Shown here piece after piece: positions 57,662 to 64,000 of a stretch of 64,000 bases of DNA. Every line of letters begins with the position of its first letter. The stretch's first letter is position 1. The stretch is from Ostrinia nubilalis (lineage: Eukaryota > Arthropoda > Insecta > Lepidoptera > Crambidae). The notes under the pieces are model-generated. The model was not told the DNA's origin and did not search any database. It saw only the letters and a list, made by a program, of their open reading frames with translations. The position numbers and the translations under genes are program-made. The DNA lies in the NCBI RefSeq assembly GCF_963855985.1, contig NC_087110.1, forward strand, positions 9,105,001 through 9,169,000. Direction: 5' to 3'.

Positions 57662-58018
57662 ATGCGTGCCTTAACAATCCTGTCGATTTTCTGCCTCATC
57701 GCTGCCTACAACTGCCAGAGCCACGACCTGGCTCTAGGCCAAGCAACGTACGGAGATGTCGTGATATACAAAGTGAACGAATACAAATACGGATTCCCTT
57801 TGATGGTCAGGAAAAGCGACATTGAATACCCAGAGGCGGGACAAACCAACTTTGCTTACATCAGAGCTATCTTCATAAAGGACAACGTGAGAGACGGCAC
57901 CGGGGGATACCCTACCGTGTCAGCTGGAGGCGTAGGACAAAGATTTGCCAAGATCAAGCTGAAGAGTCAAAGAGGCTACGGCTTCAACTTCACAGTGACC
58001 ATCTACGGACGATACTGA
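57662..58018 (+). CDS. MBF2-family secreted protein F
   Basis: A single exon of 118 residues. Signal peptide residues 1-20 (MRALTILSIFCLIAAYNCQS), then HDLALGQATYGDVVIYKVNE. Core: IRAIFIKDNVRDGTGGYPTV, SAGGVGQRFAKIKLKSQRGY, GFNFTVTIYGRY. This is the closest of the six to the canonical MBF2 consensus (KDN, GGxPTVxxGGVG, KSQRGxG). It has an NFT sequon near the end. A TATA box and initiator lie upstream and an ATTAAA lies 81 bases past the stop. Confidence 0.9.
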   Translation: MRALTILSIFCLIAAYNCQSHDLALGQATYGDVVIYKVNEYKYGFPLMVRKSDIEYPEAGQTNFAYIRAIFIKDNVRDGTGGYPTVSAGGVGQRFAKIKLKSQRGYGFNFTVTIYGRY

Positions 58019-58098
58019 ACTCCTAAGTAGTGATGCTCGCCTAGTACTTTGTTGTGATACGGTGCCAAATATCATAGTGATTTTATATTTATTGCAGT

Positions 58099-58104
58099 AT
58101 TAAA
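58099..58104 (+). terminator. ATTAAA polyadenylation signal of gene F
   Basis: ATTAAA about 81 bases past the stop codon, followed by T- and GT-rich sequence (TTGTGTTCGT). Confidence 0.55.
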
Positions 58105-58146
58105 TTATTTTCGTTCTAAATTGTGTTCGTAATTTAAATAAGGGTT

Positions 58147-58271
58147 GATTTTTCAATCGTCAGATATCTTCTAACCGAAGAATAAACTTTTCATTTTAAC
58201 TTTTCCCTAAATGAAACTGTGAATGTTACAATTCTTGATTTACCTAATAGTTATTCGACAATTGAAAAATC
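58147..58271. mobile_element. MITE with GATTTTTCAATCGTC ends, copy 2
   Basis: GATTTTTCAATCGTCAGATA and inverse CGACAATTGAAAAATC. Same family as 56331-56445. Confidence 0.7.
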
Positions 58272-60300
58272 ACACTTAACACGCTGAGTTTATCTTTTGA
58301 GGTTTTCATCAAAGTTTCTTTAAAAAAAAAAAATAGAAAAGAACACTGTTTTTCCACAGTGATGTCACAACATAGGAAAGTTTTCGAATACATTTTAACA
58401 TTTCTTTTGTTCAAACAAAACCATTAGGTACCTACTTGTATTAGGATTCCCTGTTATCTCGAATATGTAAATTAATTAATTAACATTTAAATGTCAAGTT
58501 AACAAGGACATTAACAACTACTTGAATAATCTGAAACTGAAATAACTGAATAACATTGTTTCAAAACTCAACAAATGTACAAAAATTTTCACAATATGTA
58601 ATCTTTATAATTTAAGAATACGGTTTGATTTTCTTATCGCTATTATAATTATTTGCCCTCGTACCATTGTAGTTACGTTAAGAGTTATAATAGCATTCTA
58701 CTCACCTTATATCTTCAAGAACAAAACATAGTTTTCAGACAATAGCATCTTATGGGTATGGATAAAAATATAGTGCTCTATGACAGTAACTCTATCTGTT
58801 AGGTTTACACAGCGATACATTTTGAAAAAATAAATCTTGATTTAATAAGTAAGTATAGGCACAGACAATATAATACTAGTGTATAGGGGATAATAATAAT
58901 AGGGAATGAAAAATGATAATATTAAAAATATGTAGTACAATTAATAATATAGTAAGTGCTCCAAATAACTCTGTCAGTCTATTAGGCTTCAAGTTGGCGC
59001 TTAGGTATTTGATTTTCCTTAAACTGACTCTATACCTACTAAATTTTTTATCAGGTTCTGTAATCCAGGCGTCACAACAGAGAGAAGTTTTGAATTTTAA
59101 TTTTGCAATACATATCTAGTAAGTATAGATTCTTTCAATAAATTAAAAGAGGTAAGCGCACTCTAACAATACAGTCATCAATGAGTCAATATTTGCTCAA
59201 GCAATGAAGCACAATATCTAGAATAACGATAAATGAAATCGTTAACTAAATAGATTATGTTTGCACAGCATGACAGTCTGACACAATCGCTGAACACACA
59301 TTTCCTCAGTGTAACCCAAATATAAACAGGTAAAGTTGAAATATTTGTTAATCAGACGAACAAACTGTAGTATAAAAATAAATGCTGCTTAAAAATTTTC
59401 ATTATCATTATCGTTCGTTACATAGGCAACTGTGCTTGCTGGTTCAAATTCCGCTGGGACAATATGTTAGAGTAATCGAGTTACAGAAGATACAGTATCT
59501 AAATAATAGCTGTTTGTTTATCAAAAGAAGTTCCCATAGTCCGAACTAAGTATATTACCTATTCGAATTAAAATTCTTTATGGTGCTATTGCTATACCAC
59601 AACTTACAAAGGATCTTCAAAAATTAGGCCAGTTAACCTGCTTAATAATGCTAATGTTGTATTAAACGTTATTACTTTATTAGGTAATTCAAATGTAGAG
59701 ACAGATAATATTAGAGATGTAGAGATTTATCTATACTGTCATACTTAACCACAAAAAGCTCTACCAACAATAAAACGGTTTAAAAACATCACGTTCTTTG
59801 GTTAATTTAGAGTTAGACCATTTATTACCAAGAGAGAGGTCAAAATGCATTCGTAAATAACTCAAGTTGACAGTTCGTACATTTATTAACTTCAAACTAT
59901 TATGGAGTATCTTAAATATTGTAATGTTAAAGCGACGTTTACTAAACGATGCTATTTGTAAATATTATTTGGGATCACATTCCAAACTTGATAAAATGGT
60001 CATAGTTGAGGTAAAGTTAAAGTTTTATTTAACGAAGCTAACTATAACTTAGACCGACAAATAATTTACACAGTTTATTTGGTAAATGTGACATTACTAT
60101 AACAAAATCCTAGACGAATTCAGGAGAATGGCAGTAGGATTCTAAAATTAAATCTAGAGCTGGTAAATTTAATGTTTTAAGACTAGAATTTGAGTGCTGA
60201 GAAACCAGTTACAGTTTGCAAAAACCCTAATGTGTATTGTTCCAGAATATAACATAAGGACTTCTCTAACCATTATTAAAAACCTAAAACCTTTTTCCAG
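58272..60300. other. Gene-free 3' end of the inferred Wnt intron
   Basis: AT-rich. An A-run lies at 58322-58332. No coding region seen. The polypyrimidine acceptor CTTTTTCCAG closes it at 60300. Confidence 0.45.
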
Positions 60301-60554
60301 CTCCATGGGTCTCCTAGACTTCGAGAAGTGGACGCACCGGGACCTCTTCGCCGAGAAGTCCAGGCTTTGCGCCAGGATCCGCGGCCTGACGCCTGGCCAG
60401 AGGCGCGTCTGCCGTCGCCACAGAGACCACATGCCTGTCGTCAGTGCTGGAGTGAAACAGGGGATTGAGGAGTGCCAGTACCAGTTTAGAGAGAGGCGAT
60501 GGAACTGTACTATCACGGGAGATGGGACGGTGTTTGGACCCTTGACTCTGATAG
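60301..60554 (+). CDS. Wnt ligand exon (Wnt5-like), N-terminal part of the Wnt domain
   Basis: An exon of 254 nt between CTTTTTCCAG and the donor G|GTAAGAAC. It reads SMGLLDFEKWTHRDLF, LCARIRGLTPGQRRVCRRHR, DHMPVVSAGVKQGIEECQYQ, FRERRWNCTITGDGTVFGPL, TLIG. The cysteines in LC, VC, EC and WNC are the first four of the Wnt cysteine framework, and QFRxRRWNC is the family hallmark. 'RDHMP' and 'GI-EECQ' point toward Wnt5, but the subfamily is uncertain. It ends after one base of the Gly codon, where Wnt genes commonly have an intron before SRExAF. The remaining exons would lie beyond 64000. Wnts are palmitoylated secreted ligands for Frizzled/Ror/Ryk receptors. The second half of this exon is tandemly repeated right after it. 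Confidence 0.85.
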
Positions 60555-60581
60555 GTAAGAACATAGTACTTATCCTCTCTA

Positions 60582-61594
60582 GCAAGAGACGCGTCTGATA
60601 AAGGTATAGAGACCATAATATGCAGATCGTCAGCGCTAGAGTGAAGCAGGAAATCGAGGAGTGCCCGCACCAGTTCAGGGAAAGGCGGTGGAATTTTACT
60701 ATCACGGGAAATGGGAGAGTGTTTGGGCTTTTGACTCTGATAGGTAAGAACATGCTAATCCTCATAACCCAGAGGCATGTCTACTGAAGATACAGAGACC
60801 ACATGCCGGTCGTCAGTGCCGGACTGAGGCAGGGAATCGAAGAGTGCCAGCCAGTTCCAGTTTAAGGAAAGGCGATGGAACTGTACCATTACGGGAGATG
60901 GGACGGTGTTTGGGTCCGTGATGCTAATAGGTAAGAACATACTAATCCTACCAGGCCAGAGGCGGTCTACTGAAGATACAGAGACCACATGCCTGTCGTC
61001 AGTGCTGGAGTAAAACAGGGGATTGAAGAGTGTCAACACCAGTTTAGAGAGAGGCGATGGAACTGTACTATTACGGGAGATGGGACGGTGTTTGGGCCTT
61101 TGACTCTAATAGGTAAGAACATAGTAGGTACTTTCCTTTCTAGCAAGAGACGCGTCTGATGAAGGTATAGAGACCACATGCCGATCGTCAGTGCCGGAGT
61201 GAAGCAGGGAATCGAAGAGTGCCAGCACCAGTTTAGAGAGAGGCGGTGGAACTGTACTATCACGGGAGATGGGACGGTGTTTGGGCCCTTGACTTTAATA
61301 GGTAAGAACATAGTAATCCTACCAGGTCAGAGGCGCGTCTGCCGCCGCCATAGAGACCACATGCCGATCGTCAGTGCCGGAGTAAAACAGGGGATTGAGG
61401 AGTGCCAACACCAGTTTAGAGAGAGGCGATGGAACTGTACTGTCACGGGAGATGGGACGGTGTTTGGGCCCTTGACTTTAATAGGTAAGAACATACTAAT
61501 CATAAACATAGTAATTGTTAGATGACGCGTCTGCCGATGTCATAGAGATCACATGCCGATCATCAGTGCTGGAGTGAGGCAGGGGATCGAAGGC
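60582..61594 (+). repeat. Tandem array of partial Wnt exon copies
   Basis: The segment from AGAGGCGCGTCTGCC through the donor GTAAGAACATA is repeated after the real exon. Copies start near 60582, 60769, 60955, 61143, 61326 and a truncated one near 61520. TGTTTGG landmarks at 60531, 60720, 60907, 61089, 61278 and 61461 give periods of 189, 187, 182, 189 and 183. Copies 4, 5 and 6 keep the reading MP(V/I)VSAGVKQGIEECQHQF then RERRWNC. Copy 2 has lost two cysteines (ECPHQF, WNF), copy 3 has a frameshift, and copy 7 stops after GGGATCGAAGG. Each of copies 2-6 retains GTAAGAAC, and several have CCTACCAG before the repeat. None has the first half of the exon. Confidence 0.9.
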
Positions 61595-62797
61595 TAAATT
61601 TCCTACAAGATGAAACAAAAGCGTCTATTTTTAGGATAAAGTATTTTTCCTTCAAGGATTGTCTCTAAGAAAATAAGAAGCTAAACTATTGTTGGCATGT
61701 AAAAGATAAAACTGCGATAAATTCTCTTAAACGCAAGAAAGCGTTGACATTAGTGTTGTAGGAAGGAGGACCGATTTTCCATCGTAGCGATATCTTAAAT
61801 ATTTTAAATGCTAAATCTTTATAGCAGCAGCAGTCCTGTGAAACATTTTTAATTATTTATTTCTCTATTTTTCGTTTAATGGTTTTACTGAAATAAATAA
61901 TTAAGAACTGAGATAGAATGCGCTGGTACTTACCTACATAAATGGTAGATTAGAGTAGAATTGAGTCATACCTAGGCGAATAAATTAAATTGTTAATAAG
62001 AAATTAGAAGGTATAAAAAGTAGGTATGTACAGAGGTAGGTACCTAACAATTGTTTGGTACAGACGAAGTCCATAGTAAGTAATTTATGCTTAGTTTAAG
62101 ACCAGATGGTTGTGCATAATATCCAATTCTTGCTTTTAATTAAATGAAATGGATAATACATACCTACTCGTATTATTGCAATAGTGTCTATTACAAATCA
62201 CAGACTCACAGATTTATCTCTGAGATTTGTAACATTTCGATATACCTACCGTGTCTTTCCCTAATCCCTTATCGAAATAAAACAATAAAAATATCGTTAG
62301 GCACTACGCTAGCGTGACGCAATAAAAAATAATATCACTATCCCTTGAAATATTATATCCTTATTCTCGAGGAAATGTCCTAGACTATACGAGTACCTAC
62401 TTCTTACTGCGAGAAAAATATTGCTATCACAATCTTGTTTTGTACTCGAGATCCAATTATGTTTTGTTCACTATGCGTAGTTAATCCAAGTGTACTAATA
62501 AATAAAGCAAATTACAGACATGACGTCACTTTTTCGTGAACTCAATGCCTAACTGTAATGTTAAAGCCAATAAACATTGTTTTACCGTTAACTTAGAACT
62601 AATTGAGTTTTCAGGTTTGTAATTTTGTTTTCTTTTAGAGAAATTGTGTGTTGAATAGTGACAATTTCAAAATGAAAATTACAAAATTAACTTATAGTCC
62701 AGTAGAATTAGCTTTTAAATCGGAAATAATTCCAACAAAAGATTTTATTGTTTTAATGGCTTCATTGGTTGCCCATTAAGACTCTCCTAAGTTTTCG
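61595..62797. other. Gene-free stretch, probably the next Wnt intron
   Basis: AT-rich without exon-like sequence. If the Wnt gene continues to the right, this belongs to the intron after the repeated exon. Confidence 0.4.
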
Positions 62798-64000
62798 ACT
62801 TCGACGGAGTTGTGCTTAAGTGGTGGGGGCCCCCGAAAGGGGCATTTTTTCGGTTTTCCGGTTATACCGCGTAAAGGACTTACCCTATCAAAAAGTGGTC
62901 TTCATGACGGTTGAAGGGCACTTAATCCTGCATTGAATAAGACCAAATTCATATGTTTTGGACAAACCGTTCTCGCGCTAAAGTTCGGCAAAGTAGAAAA
63001 TATACGTATAATTAATGACCCTCTCCACGTCCAATGGTTTGTTACCCACAGGCTTCCAAGTCTTGAAAAGGGCCACCTCAACCAGTATAACCCTATCAAG
63101 GCTTACGAGCTTGATGCGCCTATCCTTGTTCGTCCCAGCCGTTCCTTAACTGCGGATGCTGCACCTCTTCCTGGCACTCACCTGAACGACTCTGTGTTAC
63201 CTACTGTAGCTGCCCCTCTTCCTTGTATCCTCCTGCATGACTACGTTGCCTAGCCGTATGCCTGGTCTAAGGTTCGACGCAAAAAATCAACAACAACAAG
63301 TTCATATTAAAACGCTGAAGAGTTTTTTGTTTGTTTGTTTGAACGCTGAGAACGCTTGAAATCATTATTTTTGTGTTGAATAGCTCATACATTGAGGAAG
63401 GCTATAGGATATATACAATCACTCTACGACTAATAGAGGCGAAGCAGTAAAGAAAAATGTTGCAAGCACGGGAAATAGTATTTAAACTATTTTCACTCCT
63501 ACGAAGTTGATTTTGTGGCGTCGAACCTTGGACCAGGCATATGGCTAAGCAATGAAATCGTACAGGAGGGTACAAGGAAGCGGGGCAGCCACATTAGGTA
63601 ACACAGAGTCGTTCAGGAGAGTGCCAGGAAGAGGTGCAGCAACCGCAGTTAAGGAACGGCTGGGACGAACAAGGATAAGCGAATCAAACTCGTGAGCCTT
63701 GTTAGGGTTACACTGGTTAAGGCGACCCTTTACAAGGCTTGGAAGCATGTGGGTAACAAGCCATTGGACGTGGAGAGGGTCATTAATTATACGTATATTT
63801 TCTACTTTGCCGAACTTTAGCGCGAGAACGGTTTGTCCAAAACATATGAATTTGGTCTTATTCAATGCAGGATTAAGTGCCCTTTAACCGTCATGAAGAC
63901 CACTTTTCGATAGGGTAAGTCCTTTACGCGGTATAACCGGAAAACCGAAAAAACGCCCCTTTCGGGGGCCCCCACCACTTAAGCACAACTCCGTCGAAGT
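62798..64000. repeat. Large inverted repeat with reverse-transcriptase-like fragment, cut by the window edge
   Basis: The left arm 62798-63291 starts ACTTCGACGGAGTTGTGCTT and is inverted as the right arm 63506-64000, which ends exactly at the window limit, so the element may extend further. Both arms encode the same reading (plus from about 62880, minus from about 63880): LNKTKFICFGQTVLALKFG ... SLTADAAPLPGTHLNDSVLP. The 'LNxxKTKxxxFG' pattern resembles a region of LINE reverse transcriptases, but the frame is short and has a stop before it. The 215-bp loop holds a degenerate Helitron-like sequence (63310-63500). Confidence 0.6.

Larger units (their letters stand above)
35643..60300 (+). other. 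Inferred 24.7-kb Wnt intron hosting nested genes
   Basis: Bounded by donor GTAAGTAT at 35643 and acceptor CTTTTTCCAG ending at 60300, with compatible phase. Within it lie the unknown secreted-protein gene (40575-43863), six MBF2-family genes on both strands, and more than fifteen mobile elements. The intron call depends on the exon pairing described for 35542-35642. Confidence 0.5.

Noticed and set aside
60169..61509. Long minus-strand frames opposite the Wnt array
   Set aside because: Antisense of the repeated Wnt exon; regular repetition mirrors the sense array.

Overview
The window looks like nuclear DNA of a moth or butterfly (Lepidoptera). It is AT-rich with long gene-poor stretches. 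It holds a tandem family of MBF2-type small secreted proteins, a family best known from Lepidoptera. It also carries many short Helitron-like elements (TC start, GC-rich hairpin, CTAG end, inserted between A and T), MITEs, fold-back elements and SINE-like repeats of kinds common in lepidopteran genomes. Genes here have spliceosomal introns, TATA/TCAGT promoters and no operons. All names come from reading motifs; nothing was searched.

Layout. 1-6.7 kb: AT-rich, with a Helitron and a MITE. 6.68-8.01 kb (minus): an intronless, GC-rich F-box/LRR gene (FBXL14 / partner-of-paired type) with a CpG-rich promoter. 8.3-25 kb: no convincing gene, but a dense set of fold-back elements, including one with a clear 8-bp target duplication, and a possible 4.7-kb TIR element holding BEL/Pao retrotransposon debris. 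25.5-27.9 kb: a decayed multi-exon gene with zinc-ribbon-like modules and a DDE-nuclease-like tail. 28-35 kb: inverted Helitron copies, MITEs, SINEs.

35.5-61.6 kb is the most interesting part. A signal-peptide exon at 35542-35642 ends in the phase needed by a Wnt exon at 60301-60554. I infer one Wnt gene (Wnt5-like by motif) with an intron of about 24.7 kb. Inside that intron lie six MBF2-family genes (four minus, two plus), a four-exon gene for a 190-residue secreted protein I do not recognise, and a 91-bp duplicate of that gene's last exon. Straight after the Wnt exon comes a tandem array: the second half of the exon plus its splice donor is repeated five more full times and once partially (unit 182-189 bp). 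Some copies keep an open reading frame and others are broken.

61.6-64 kb ends in a large inverted repeat with a reverse-transcriptase-like fragment, running off the window edge.

The nested genes need not share a function with the Wnt gene. The MBF2 proteins all have signal peptides, which points to secretion although the family is named a transcription activator. The divergent MBF2 pair at 52.5-53.7 kb may share regulatory DNA.
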